54,897 bases of DNA, taken from NCBI GenBank assembly GCA_031409955.1, contig JANNYF010000019.1:1-54897 (forward strand), given 5' to 3'. A program made the translations under genes and the position numbers. The notes under the pieces were generated by a model. The model was not told where the DNA came from and did no database searches. It worked only from the letters and a program-made list of their open reading frames with translations. This stretch comes from JAFDVL01 sp031409955. Its GTDB lineage: Bacteria; Acidobacteriota; Blastocatellia; RBC074. The stretch's first letter is position 1; each line of letters starts with the position of its first letter. This document shows, piece by piece, positions 17,163 through 25,158 of the stretch.

Positions 17163-19111
17163 TGGAAATGTTGTACAACCCGGAACTCATGCCGGAAGAA
17201 GAAATCAAGCAAACGTTCGTGGCGCGGCAACCGCTCGTAGATGAAATTGTCACGCTCATCGAACGGCAACCCAAAGGCGCAGGGATGCAGCATCTGGTCA
17301 TCATCGCGCCGCGCGGAATGGGCAAAACAACCGTGCTGTTGATGGTGAAGTTTGCGATCAAAGATTGCGGCTTAGCGGAAAAATGGCAGGCTGTGAAGTT
17401 TCCCGAAGAATCGTACAGCATTTATGACCTCGCTGATTTTTGGGTGGAAACGCTCAACTTGTTGGCGACCGAAACACAAGACAATGATTTGTCTGCCGTA
17501 ACAGAAAAGCTCAAAACCAAATATCCAAACAGTGATGACTTGCAGGAAGCCGCCTATGCCACGCTCAAGGACTGGCATAAGAAACATCGAAAACGGCTCG
17601 TATTGCTGGTCGAAAACTTCGATCAAATTTTGGAGCAGATTAACGACGAACGCGACAATGCCCGTTTGCGCGACGTGCTGATGAATGATGGCGCAGTGAT
17701 GTTGATTGGCGGTGCGACGACGTTCTTCAAAGAAGCCCGCGCCTACGATCAGCCGTTATATAACTTCTTCAAGATTTACAATCTCGCCGATTTGAAATTT
17801 GAGCAGATGCAAGAGTTGATGCGGCAACGCGCAGAAATTGACGGCATCCATAATTTTGAAGAGAAACTCCAAGCCAACCGCAGCCGCATACGAGCACTGG
17901 AATATTTTACAGGCGGTAACCCTCGGTTGGTGTTGATGCTTTATCGCGTTGTGACGAAGTCAGGCATTAGCGAAGTACAGCGCGCCTTGGAAAAATTACT
18001 AGATGAAGTAACGCCCTACTACAAACACAAAATCGAAATTCTGCCGCCGCAACAGCGCAAGATTCTGGATCACATTGCTCGCATCAGTAGCCAAACGCGT
18101 GAAGGGGTGACGCCAGGCGAAATCGCAACTGCCGTGCGGTTGTCGCCGAATCAAGTCAGCGCACAACTCAAACGATTATCTGAACTAGACTATGTGCGTG
18201 CAGCGAATCTGAGGGGGCGTAGTTCGTATTACACATTGTCAGAACCGCTCTATGCGATCTGGCATCAAATGCGGTTTGGGCGTGGCGTACGCGAGCGAAT
18301 GAGTTGGCTAATAAATTGCCTGAGAGCTTTGTATGATGAGGATGAAATAGTAGCAGAAGGCGAAAAGCTGAAGGTACGTTTCCGTGACCATTTAAGCGCA
18401 AACCGATTACGTGAAGCCCGTGACGTGCTTGAGCATCAACTTTATTTAGCTGATGCAATAGGAAACAGCCCTGAATGTAAAAGCATAATAGAAAGTGTCC
18501 TTAGCGGCTTTGGTGAATTAAGCACTATAGCAATTACAGAGGGAAAAACTGAAGAAGCTCTTCAATATCTTAATCAAATACTTGATATTAACCCAAATGA
18601 TCAAAATGGTTTGATTGCTTGCGGTATAGTACTTTTACTCCTTGGTCGTTATGAGAGCGCAATGGATAGTTTTGAACGCGCACTACAAATCAACACTGAT
18701 TCTGACAACTCAAGTAAATGGGTTGTTCAAGGAATATGCTCCCTTTTTCTCTTTGTTAATTTCGCATTACAAAGAAAACTTAGTGAAGCAAGGCAAATGT
18801 GGGATGCCACTACGCAAGCAGGTAGAAAAAGTGGTATCAATGGCTGGACTGAGGTTGAATCTGGCATATTGTTAAGGATTGCAAAGGATGGGCAACTCCA
18901 ATTTGCCCGAGATTTGATCACAGAATCAGGTCTGGAAGAACAGGAGTTCCCCCTCGCTCGCGCAATTGATTACCTCCTTACAGGCGATGAAGCATTGATC
19001 GAAAAGCTTTCCCCCGAAGTGCGCGGCGTGGTGGAAGAAATCGTTGCCCGACTTCGCCCGGCGCAATCGAAAGCATCTGCCGTAAAGAAGCGCAAAGGCT
19101 CTGGCAAATAA
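17162..19111 (+). CDS. P-loop ATPase with winged helix and TPR region, second of pair
   Basis: The 649-residue protein has Walker A APRGMGKTT (residues 49-57), Walker B LVLLVENFDQ (about 146-155), and an arginine-rich helical lid. A winged-helix domain covers about residues 320-390 (GEIATAVRLSPNQVSAQLKR, then LRGRSSYYTLSEPLYAIWHQ). A C-terminal TPR-like part follows (EEALQYLNQILDINPNDQNG, ESAMDSFERALQIN). The ATPase-wHTH-TPR order is that of signal-transducing STAND-type NTPases. The start at 17162 overlaps the previous stop by one base; an ATG at 17168 is also possible. The segment 18290-18930 (helical/TPR) is visibly more AT-rich than the flanking gene, suggesting exchange of the sensor part. 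The last residues are Lys-rich. Function not established. Confidence 0.75.
   Translation: MEMLYNPELMPEEEIKQTFVARQPLVDEIVTLIERQPKGAGMQHLVIIAPRGMGKTTVLLMVKFAIKDCGLAEKWQAVKFPEESYSIYDLADFWVETLNLLATETQDNDLSAVTEKLKTKYPNSDDLQEAAYATLKDWHKKHRKRLVLLVENFDQILEQINDERDNARLRDVLMNDGAVMLIGGATTFFKEARAYDQPLYNFFKIYNLADLKFEQMQELMRQRAEIDGIHNFEEKLQANRSRIRALEYFTGGNPRLVLMLYRVVTKSGISEVQRALEKLLDEVTPYYKHKIEILPPQQRKILDHIARISSQTREGVTPGEIATAVRLSPNQVSAQLKRLSELDYVRAANLRGRSSYYTLSEPLYAIWHQMRFGRGVRERMSWLINCLRALYDEDEIVAEGEKLKVRFRDHLSANRLREARDVLEHQLYLADAIGNSPECKSIIESVLSGFGELSTIAITEGKTEEALQYLNQILDINPNDQNGLIACGIVLLLLGRYESAMDSFERALQINTDSDNSSKWVVQGICSLFLFVNFALQRKLSEARQMWDATTQAGRKSGINGWTEVESGILLRIAKDGQLQFARDLITESGLEEQEFPLARAIDYLLTGDEALIEKLSPEVRGVVEEIVARLRPAQSKASAVKKRKGSGK
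17170..17179. promoter_or_regulatory. Fourth GTTGTACAAC copy at the second ATPase start
   Basis: A perfect GTTGTACAAC palindrome lies inside codons 3-6 of the second ATPase gene. The context GA-A-ATGTTGTACAAC matches the middle upstream copy (GATATGTTGTACAAC) at 14 of 15 positions. It could be an internal operator or reflect duplication of the start region. Confidence 0.5.
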
Positions 19112-19265
19112 AGGCACTGGATCACAAAATGCAGAGCGTGGAATCGAGATGATTTTGCGCTGAAAAGACCACAAACAACTTGTGTGCCGTTTCATTCTCC
19201 TCCCTTTTTTTGTATCCTCGCCCTGCTCGCAAAAATTCATTCACATAAAAATTTCTGGAGACACT

Positions 19266-20099
19266 ATGCACAAGATTTTTCTGGTTGGCTGCCTTCTTTG
19301 CTGGTCGGTTGCGACCTTTGCGCAAGAACTGAAAGACATTGAATTCGCCAAGCCTGATGGGCACAGCTTAACGCTGGACGCGCACGTCCCCACAGGCAAA
19401 GGGCCATTCCCGACCGTCATTATCGTACACGGCGGCGGGTTTGCCAGAGGCGATAAGCAAACGTATGTGCCGCCGTTGTTTGAGCCGTTAACAAACGCGG
19501 GCTTCACCTGGTTCACGATCAATTATCGGTTGTATCCGCAGGTCACGTTTCCGAAAAATATCGAAGATGTCGAGGCCGCGATTCGCTGGGTCAAAGCGCA
19601 TGCGAAAGAATACAAAGTAGATTTGAAACGGTTGGTGCTGATGGGCGAATCCGCTGGCGGTTATTTGGTTTCATACGCGGGTGCGCGTGCGAAAGCGGAT
19701 ACGCGCGTTGCTGCGGTCGTCAGTTTTTACGGCGTACACGATTGGGCGTTGCGGTTAGAGCAAGATCGTCAGGGGCTGGTCGCGGCCAGTGCGTGGCGCG
19801 ATGTGTTTCGCGTTCCCAAAGATGACGATCCGAATTTGCCCAAAGTGTTGCGCGAAATCTCGGCTACGAGTTTCATCAAAAAAGGACTGCCACCGTATTT
19901 ATTGCTGCACAGTACGACCGACAAACAAGTGAACTATCAGCAATCGGTCAAATTTCAGGAGCAGATGAAAGCGGCTGGCAATGTTTGCGATCTCGTCACT
20001 GTCGAAGGTGCGGATCACGGCATGAGCATCATTTCAAAATATCCAGACACCCAAGTGAAGATGATTGACTGGTTGAAAAAAGTGCTGCGTATCAAGTGA
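19266..20099 (+). CDS. Secreted alpha/beta hydrolase (esterase-like)
   Basis: The 277-residue protein has a signal peptide (HKIFLVGCLLCWSVATFAQ) and an alpha/beta-hydrolase fold of the acetyl-xylan-esterase/BD-FAE-like type. The oxyanion motif is VIIVHGGGFARGDK, the nucleophile elbow is LMGESAGGYL (Ser in G-E-S-A-G), an acidic residue lies in LLLHSTTDKQVNY, and the catalytic His is in EGADHGMSII. It probably acts on an ester in the periplasm or outside the cell; the substrate is unknown. The start at 19266 has a GGAG Shine-Dalgarno sequence, and the longer frame upstream has no reason to be coding. The DUF962-like gene follows after 10 bases, so the two may be co-transcribed. Confidence 0.85.
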   Translation: MHKIFLVGCLLCWSVATFAQELKDIEFAKPDGHSLTLDAHVPTGKGPFPTVIIVHGGGFARGDKQTYVPPLFEPLTNAGFTWFTINYRLYPQVTFPKNIEDVEAAIRWVKAHAKEYKVDLKRLVLMGESAGGYLVSYAGARAKADTRVAAVVSFYGVHDWALRLEQDRQGLVAASAWRDVFRVPKDDDPNLPKVLREISATSFIKKGLPPYLLLHSTTDKQVNYQQSVKFQEQMKAAGNVCDLVTVEGADHGMSIISKYPDTQVKMIDWLKKVLRIK

Positions 20100-20109
20100 G
20101 GATTCGTTT

Positions 20110-20445
20110 ATGAGCAATAACCATCGCATCACGAGCTTTGCTGAATTCTGGCCGTTTTACCTCGGCGAGCATCGCAATCCGACCAATCGCATGCTGCATT
20201 TCATTGGGTCGAGTTCGGGCTTGGTTTGCTGGTGCTTATTTTGTTACACCTTCAATTATTGGCTGATTCCGCTTGGTTTCCTGTATGGCTATGGTTGCGC
20301 GTGGGTTGGGCATTTCTTTATCGAAAAGAACAAGCCCGCGAGCTTTACCTATCCGCTCTGGTCATTTCTGGCCGATTGGCGGATGTGGTTTTGTATGCTC
20401 ACGGGCCGGATCAATTCGGAGTTAAAGCGCGCGAGTGTGCTTTAA
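20110..20445 (+). CDS. DUF962/Mpo1-like membrane protein
   Basis: The 111-residue protein fits the DUF962 (YGL010w/Mpo1-like) family. The N-terminus has SFAEFWPFYLGEHRNPTNR followed by MLHFIG, two hydrophobic segments (LVCWCLFCYTFNYWLIPLGF and LYGYGCAWVGHFFIE), then KNKPASFTYPLWSFLADWRM. Conserved His residues (EHR, LHF, GHF) correspond to the metal-binding histidines of Mpo1, which oxidises 2-hydroxy fatty acids in yeast. Whether bacterial members do this is unknown. It follows the hydrolase closely. Its stop overlaps by 4 bases the stop of the convergent gene on the other strand. Confidence 0.8.
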   Translation: MSNNHRITSFAEFWPFYLGEHRNPTNRMLHFIGSSSGLVCWCLFCYTFNYWLIPLGFLYGYGCAWVGHFFIEKNKPASFTYPLWSFLADWRMWFCMLTGRINSELKRASVL

Positions 20446-22358
20446 TTGCCGTTGCCCGTCGCAGTTTGCTGGAACGGGCTGCCATCGGTGGCTTTCAAAT
20501 TCGCCACCACTTTCAATTGCACACTTTTAATGATTGTCCCGGCCTCATTGGGGATAAAGGTAACATTGCCGTTGCGTTCACTGCCGGCAAAGGTTCCTTT
20601 GCGCGTGACTGTTCGTTGATCGCCAATCAGCGTCGCTTCGAGATCGAAGGTCGCGATGGTGACACCCGCAGGAAGTTGAAGCTGCCACTCGCCACGCACA
20701 AGCGTGCGTGTGCTTTCCTGAATGACTTGCACCGTTGTAACGCTTAACCCTACGGGCGTCGCTGGAATACCGGGCGGCACCACTTCGCGTAATTGCGTTA
20801 CTTGAAACGAACTGCCATCGGCACGTTTCAGATTGGCGGTAATTTTAAGCTGGGCTTTGGTGACTATATTTCCGGCTACCGTTAAGCCAAAAACAAAATC
20901 ACCTTGGCGCTGATTCCCAGCAAAATTTTGTGTTCGCGTCACGGTACCTTGATCGCCGATGAGAGAATTTTCGACGGCAAATGTATTCACCGTCACACCC
21001 GCAGGAAGCTGGATTTGCCATTCGCCGTGCAACAGAAACCGACCCGGTTCGCGGTTAAGTTGCAACTGCGTGATCGCTAATGATTGATCCCCTGATGATG
21101 TGTTGTTGGGTGGAGGTTGTTTCGATGAATTATCAGATGGCAACACTGGTTTTACACTGGGCGAAAGCTCAACCACGGGTTTGATGACTTGCTTGAGGCT
21201 GAAGGCTTGCGTCTTTTTATCCTCGCGCGTCAACACGGTCGTGTTCGCGGTATCTCTGAAGGTCGCCGTAATCGTCACGGCCAGGCTGCGCAGATTTCCG
21301 GTGGCAAACTGTTGTCCGAAATCGCTGCGCTGTGTTCCACTCGCAGTTCGGTTCCTGACGGTGATTTTCCCAGCGGCATCTTCGCTATCATATTTCAGGT
21401 TGAAGCCTGTTGCCTTAAATCCACTGGGTTCGACTACCTCCCAATCCACTGTCGCGTCAATGCGCCCGCTGAATTCCCGGAACGTAATATTCTTGACGGT
21501 CACTTTGGCGGCGCTGGAACCGGACGAGCCGACGCCCCCGCCAAATGCATTAGAGTTGCTGGAACCGGACGAGCCAGTACCCGAACCAAACCCTTCTTGT
21601 TTCGGGGTGAAATTCGTCGTCTGCTGACAGACAATCAGGCTATTGACGACCTGCACAGTGGCTTCCGGGTTGCGCAACCCTTTTTTATTGGTTGAGCCTT
21701 TCAACTCCACTTTACCGCTGCGTCCAGAGAGCGACGCGTTTGCATTGCCCGTTAGGCGGTCGCCTTTTTCGTTGATGGCGGAGACGCTGATATTAAATAC
21801 ATCTGCGCTGCACGGCAAAGGAGTAGGCGGAATCCAGGTCACCTCGACAGCAGAATCGCCGCCTTGCCCCGTGATTTTTCTGGTGGGAATATTGGTGACG
21901 GGAACCGGGGGAAGCGCCTCTGCGATAGCGGTCACAATGGCACGCACACTGGTCACATCACTGAATTTAATGTCCTTGTTTCTTCCGCTTTGCGTCAGGC
22001 GGACTACGGCCTCACGTTGCGCGCTACTGACAGAAATCGTGGTCTCGTCTTTACTTCTATTCTTGAATTCGACCGCGCCAGTCACCTGGAAACTGCTGAT
22101 CTTGATTTCCGGTGCGGATTGTTCCAACGTCCAATTAATCACCGCATCAATCCCATTCGGAGTCTCTCGCAGGAGTGTACTGGTAATGCGAACCTTGATG
22201 CCACAGGCGGCGGGGCAAGATGCCACGAGATTGACACCGGCTATTTGTGCCAGTGCGGTCGGTGCGAGCGAAAGCATGAGCAGCAGTTGGGCGAAAAAGA
22301 AGGCGACCAGTCGTTGCCGCAACTGGGCTGGAAAGCGTTGAGTCGAGTGATACCACAT
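20442..22358 (-). CDS. Secreted repetitive beta-domain protein (last gene of five)
   Basis: A 638-residue secreted protein not recognised as a named family. A signal peptide (about residues 1-38, ending PTALAQ) is followed by at least five similar domains of about 100 residues, two of them nearly tandem: GEWQIQLPAGVTVNTFAVEN at about 440 and GEWQLQLPAGVTIATFDLEA at about 550. The pattern is W-x-L, a hydrophobic strand, F-x-V/L, then a Gly/Asp turn, as in Ig/fibronectin-like sandwiches. A Gly/Ser-rich linker (GSGTGSSGSSNSN) lies near residue 265. Four Cys occur in the first two domains (CPAAC, then two single Cys), as in the neighbouring paralogue. AAGGAG lies 7 bases before the ATG. Probably a cell-surface or periplasmic structural protein. 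Confidence 0.75.
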   Translation of the reverse strand: MWYHSTQRFPAQLRQRLVAFFFAQLLLMLSLAPTALAQIAGVNLVASCPAACGIKVRITSTLLRETPNGIDAVINWTLEQSAPEIKISSFQVTGAVEFKNRSKDETTISVSSAQREAVVRLTQSGRNKDIKFSDVTSVRAIVTAIAEALPPVPVTNIPTRKITGQGGDSAVEVTWIPPTPLPCSADVFNISVSAINEKGDRLTGNANASLSGRSGKVELKGSTNKKGLRNPEATVQVVNSLIVCQQTTNFTPKQEGFGSGTGSSGSSNSNAFGGGVGSSGSSAAKVTVKNITFREFSGRIDATVDWEVVEPSGFKATGFNLKYDSEDAAGKITVRNRTASGTQRSDFGQQFATGNLRSLAVTITATFRDTANTTVLTREDKKTQAFSLKQVIKPVVELSPSVKPVLPSDNSSKQPPPNNTSSGDQSLAITQLQLNREPGRFLLHGEWQIQLPAGVTVNTFAVENSLIGDQGTVTRTQNFAGNQRQGDFVFGLTVAGNIVTKAQLKITANLKRADGSSFQVTQLREVVPPGIPATPVGLSVTTVQVIQESTRTLVRGEWQLQLPAGVTIATFDLEATLIGDQRTVTRKGTFAGSERNGNVTFIPNEAGTIIKSVQLKVVANLKATDGSPFQQTATGNGN

Positions 22359-22391
22359 AAATTGGCTCCTTGAGAAAATGTCGAATTCAGG

Positions 22392-23168
22392 TTAAGGGTT
22401 GCTGCCTTGCGCTCCACCAAAAGCTTGAATGGATTTGGTCGTGCCGCAGGTAATGAAGACAGGACTCGTCCCGATGCTCGCCTTCAGGTTTTTCAACTCT
22501 TTGCGCCGGATGCCGGGGCCGCGCAAGCGAACTGTAGCACTGTTCGCCGTTAACTTCGCTGTCGTGACGCCGTCAAATTTGATCCCGCCCGCATTTTCAG
22601 CCGAAGCCGAAATCGTTGCCGAGCGATCCGCCAAACACGATCCGGCAGCAGGCGCTGTCCATTTCACCAGCATATTCACTTCGGCTCCGTCATTGCCCAC
22701 GATTTCTTTGGACGTCACATTCACCGTTGGATTGGACGTGGATTTCGCATTGGCTTTGACAATGACCGAACCTGCTTTCACGTCTGACAGATTGATGTTG
22801 CGATTCAGGATTTTGCCGCGCACCACGACCGCAGCCGTCGTCACATTTGCCGCGAACACCACGTCACCCGAATCAATCGTGTTGTTGTTCTTCAGCGTCA
22901 ATTTGGCGGACACCGTGAAGTGCGACATGGTCACGCCCGCTGGCAATGGTGCCAGCGTCCAATTCAAGTTGACGCGCACGCCGTTGCTGTCTTCGGCAGT
23001 CGTGACGGTGGTGATGTTCTGTACCAGCTTGCAACCTGATGGACAGGTGGCAGTGATTTCTACAGTTCCAAGCAACTGCGTGGGAGCCGTCGGCAAGGTC
23101 GCGTAGGGCGTACTGTGCAGCAGCATGGCACACAACAAAAGCGTGAGTCGAAGCATTTGGGCTTTCAT
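22392..23168 (-). CDS. Secreted beta-domain protein, paralogue of its downstream neighbour
   Basis: The 258-residue product (start ATG 23168, preceded by AAAGGAA) has a signal peptide MKAQMLRLTLLLCAMLLHST and two domains. They are clearly homologous to the first two domains of the 638-residue protein downstream: ITATCPSGCKLV corresponds to LVASCPAACGIK, NGVRVNLNWTL to NGIDAVINWTL, and EIVGNDGAEVNMLVKWTAP to KITGQGGDSAVEVTWIPP. Cys positions are conserved, suggesting disulfides outside the cytoplasm. Family not recognised. A longer upstream frame is rejected because it has no ribosome-binding site and spoils the signal peptide. Confidence 0.75.
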   Translation of the reverse strand: MKAQMLRLTLLLCAMLLHSTPYATLPTAPTQLLGTVEITATCPSGCKLVQNITTVTTAEDSNGVRVNLNWTLAPLPAGVTMSHFTVSAKLTLKNNNTIDSGDVVFAANVTTAAVVVRGKILNRNINLSDVKAGSVIVKANAKSTSNPTVNVTSKEIVGNDGAEVNMLVKWTAPAAGSCLADRSATISASAENAGGIKFDGVTTAKLTANSATVRLRGPGIRRKELKNLKASIGTSPVFITCGTTKSIQAFGGAQGSNP

Positions 23169-23184
23169 GACGATTCCTTTCTGG

Positions 23185-23892
23185 CTATTTTTTCTGCTCC
23201 GCCAAATTCGACACGGGGAAGCTGCCTTGTTTGAAGGTGCTGATGGCGACCTCTTGTCGTTTGGCACCTTCTCCGCTGGCGCATTTGCCGCTCAGGGTCA
23301 GTTTGAATTCACGCGCAAACGTGCCTTCCTTCAACGGCAGAATGATGGTTTCTGTGATGAGTTTGTCTACAGCCAAGTCAGTAATCTTTTTCGTGACACG
23401 GCTTTTGGTGCCGTCGGTGTTGACGGTTTCCAGCAGGGCTTCCAAGGCCACGAGCTTGCCTTGATTGATGGCTTTCCCTTTCCATTTGACCACGATGGGG
23501 ACGAGGCGTTCGTGCAGGTTGCCGCTCGGCCTGGCCTTCGCGTCTTCTTTCACGATTTCATGAAGTTCCAGCGTGACGGCTTTGAAGGCCTCGTCGTTCA
23601 CGGTAATGCTGTTGCCTGTCTGATTGCCGGCGGGTTCTTTGGGGTTAAGGTTCGGAGGCACATTGTTTCCCGTGTGGGGGGAAATCTCTTTGACGCCTTT
23701 CCCACTGCTCGGCGGTGGCGGGGTAATTTGTGCGCCGAGCGACCCTTCCTTGGCCGGAGGGGATTGCTTGGCTTTCGGCGGAGCTTTCCTTTCGGTATTG
23801 CGGCTTCTGTCCTGTGCCCAAGTCGGCAACGCCAGCGCCAGCAGGGAGAGTGACAAAACGATGAGTGAACGAAGATTAGATGATTGTTTCAT
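23185..23892 (-). CDS. Secreted protein with proline-rich linker
   Basis: The 235-residue protein has a signal peptide (MKQSSNLRSLIVLSLSLLAL, cleaved after PTWAQ). A Pro/Lys-rich disordered stretch follows to about residue 90 (KAPPKAKQSPPAKEG, ITPPPPSSGKG), then a beta-type domain (VPIVVKWKGKAINQGKLVAL, then LETVNTDGTKSRVTKKI). This end resembles distantly the repeat domain of the two downstream genes, but the similarity is weak and inferred by eye. AAGGAGG precedes the ATG at 23892. It lies 16 bases upstream of the next gene, supporting an operon. No enzymatic motif is visible. Confidence 0.7.
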   Translation of the reverse strand: MKQSSNLRSLIVLSLSLLALALPTWAQDRSRNTERKAPPKAKQSPPAKEGSLGAQITPPPPSSGKGVKEISPHTGNNVPPNLNPKEPAGNQTGNSITVNDEAFKAVTLELHEIVKEDAKARPSGNLHERLVPIVVKWKGKAINQGKLVALEALLETVNTDGTKSRVTKKITDLAVDKLITETIILPLKEGTFAREFKLTLSGKCASGEGAKRQEVAISTFKQGSFPVSNLAEQKK

Positions 23893-23968
23893 GGTTGTAA
23901 GTTCCTCCTTCAAGGTTGTGGTTACGGGTTGGTTATTTGCATTGTGGTTTATCTATGCAGGAGCGGCT

Positions 23969-24391
23969 TTAACTCGAGATCTTCGTTTTGATTCCCAACT
24001 TACACTTACAGCCGCCACTGGAAGTGCAAGTGGCAGTGTTGTCCTTCATTGTAAGGCCACACGATCCGCTTGTACCGCTACCATCAGGCGTACAAGTACA
24101 AGTGACGTCTCCCACAATAACGCGGGTGGGTTGGCTATTGGTTCCAGCACTCTTCTTCCTGACCTCCCCGCTATTGCCCGATTTCGTGACCAGCTCAAAC
24201 TCCGGCTTGAAGATAATCTTGTTGTCTCCCTCGCGGCGTTCGACAGTGTCTTCAATTCTGATTTTCTTTTCTGGCGTTGGGGTTGGCGTTGGTTTTTTCT
24301 TGGCCTGTGCCTGGGCCCAGAACACCACGAGGCAGACCAACAAGCCGCTGATGAGTAAGGTTAAGGCTTTGGAATAAAAGGTGCGTTTCAT
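23969..24391 (-). CDS. Small secreted six-Cys protein
   Basis: A 140-residue protein with signal peptide LTLLISGLLVCLVVFWAQAQ, a Pro-Thr linker (KKKPTPTPTPEKKIRIED), a middle segment, and a compact Cys-rich end: CTC, SC, TC, then GCKC (six Cys within 40 residues). It is paralogous to the protein encoded just upstream: the linker and leader are nearly identical and six Cys are kept in the same order. Disulfide-bonded secreted domain expected; family unknown. A GAGGA Shine-Dalgarno sequence supports the start. Confidence 0.7.
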   Translation of the reverse strand: MKRTFYSKALTLLISGLLVCLVVFWAQAQAKKKPTPTPTPEKKIRIEDTVERREGDNKIIFKPEFELVTKSGNSGEVRKKSAGTNSQPTRVIVGDVTCTCTPDGSGTSGSCGLTMKDNTATCTSSGGCKCKLGIKTKISS

Positions 24392-24479
24392 AGATTCTTC
24401 CTCAGATTTTTTCGTGTTTATGGTATTTCCCCTAATGTTGTTTGGGTTATTCGTGCAAACTTGAACCGAGTTCTTTGGA

Positions 24480-24872
24480 TCAGTTGGTGATCACAGTGAG
24501 CAGGCAACTATCACAACTACCGCTACAGGAGAGGGAGTTACCTTGAATTATCACACTACACGTGCCTGCCTTACTCAAGCAATCGCATGAAAACTTTCCA
24601 TCAATACCAGGCCGCTGTGTCGTTCCGACGGTGCGACTCCTCACCGTGGCGCTATTATCCGATTGCTTGACTGCTTCAAATCCCGACTTGAGGATGGCCT
24701 TGTTCTTGCCATCGCGGCGTAGGATGGTGTCTGCAATCTTGATCTTCTTTTCCGGGGTTGGGGTTGGCGTGGGCTTTTTCTTGGCCTGCGCCTGCGCCCA
24801 GAACACAAGCAGACAAACCAACAAGCCGCTGATGAGTAAGGTTAAGGTTCTGGTGTGAAAGTTGCGATTCAT
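24480..24872 (-). CDS. Small secreted six-Cys protein (first gene of five)
   Basis: The 130-residue product (start ATG 24872, AGGAGGAAT upstream) has the same leader (LTLLISGLLVCLLVFWAQAQ) and PT-linker as the next gene. The middle (ADTILRRDGKNKAILKSGFE) aligns with IEDTVERREGDNKIIFKPEF of the paralogue. The C-terminus has six Cys: CDC, TC, SC, then CDSC spacing. The strong leader similarity against a diverged C-terminus suggests recent duplication followed by diversification of the exposed domain. It probably heads the five-gene secreted cluster. A promoter should lie in 24873-25010. Confidence 0.7.
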   Translation of the reverse strand: MNRNFHTRTLTLLISGLLVCLLVFWAQAQAKKKPTPTPTPEKKIKIADTILRRDGKNKAILKSGFEAVKQSDNSATVRSRTVGTTQRPGIDGKFSCDCLSKAGTCSVIIQGNSLSCSGSCDSCLLTVITN

Positions 24873-25021
24873 AGATTCCTCCTTTGACGTTCGGTTATGT
24901 GGTTCGGGATGAATTCCCAACTGCGGGCGAGACAATAACTGGCTAGGCAGTAAAAAGTCTTAAAGTCGTTATGAGATTTTCTTGAAATAAACTTCAAGAA
25001 CTTTTGAGATGGGCGCAGTTC

Positions 25022-25077
25022 AGAGTTCACGCTTCAGCGTGTAGACGAGCAATGCCACAGGCTGAAGCGTGAACTCT
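25022..25077. repeat. 17-bp perfect inverted repeat
   Basis: AGAGTTCACGCTTCAGC at 25022-25038 and its exact reverse complement at 25061-25077 form a 17-bp stem with a 22-base loop. It lies in the divergent region between the secreted cluster and the M20 gene. It resembles dispersed acidobacterial palindromic repeats more than a terminator: there is no T-tract. Confidence 0.6.
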
Positions 25078-25158
25078 CAACGCCGCTCGCCGCCTTGTGC
25101 ATTTCGGCGATCCTGACTATAACCATCTCGCCAACTCTACAAACAAAGGATGATCCCT

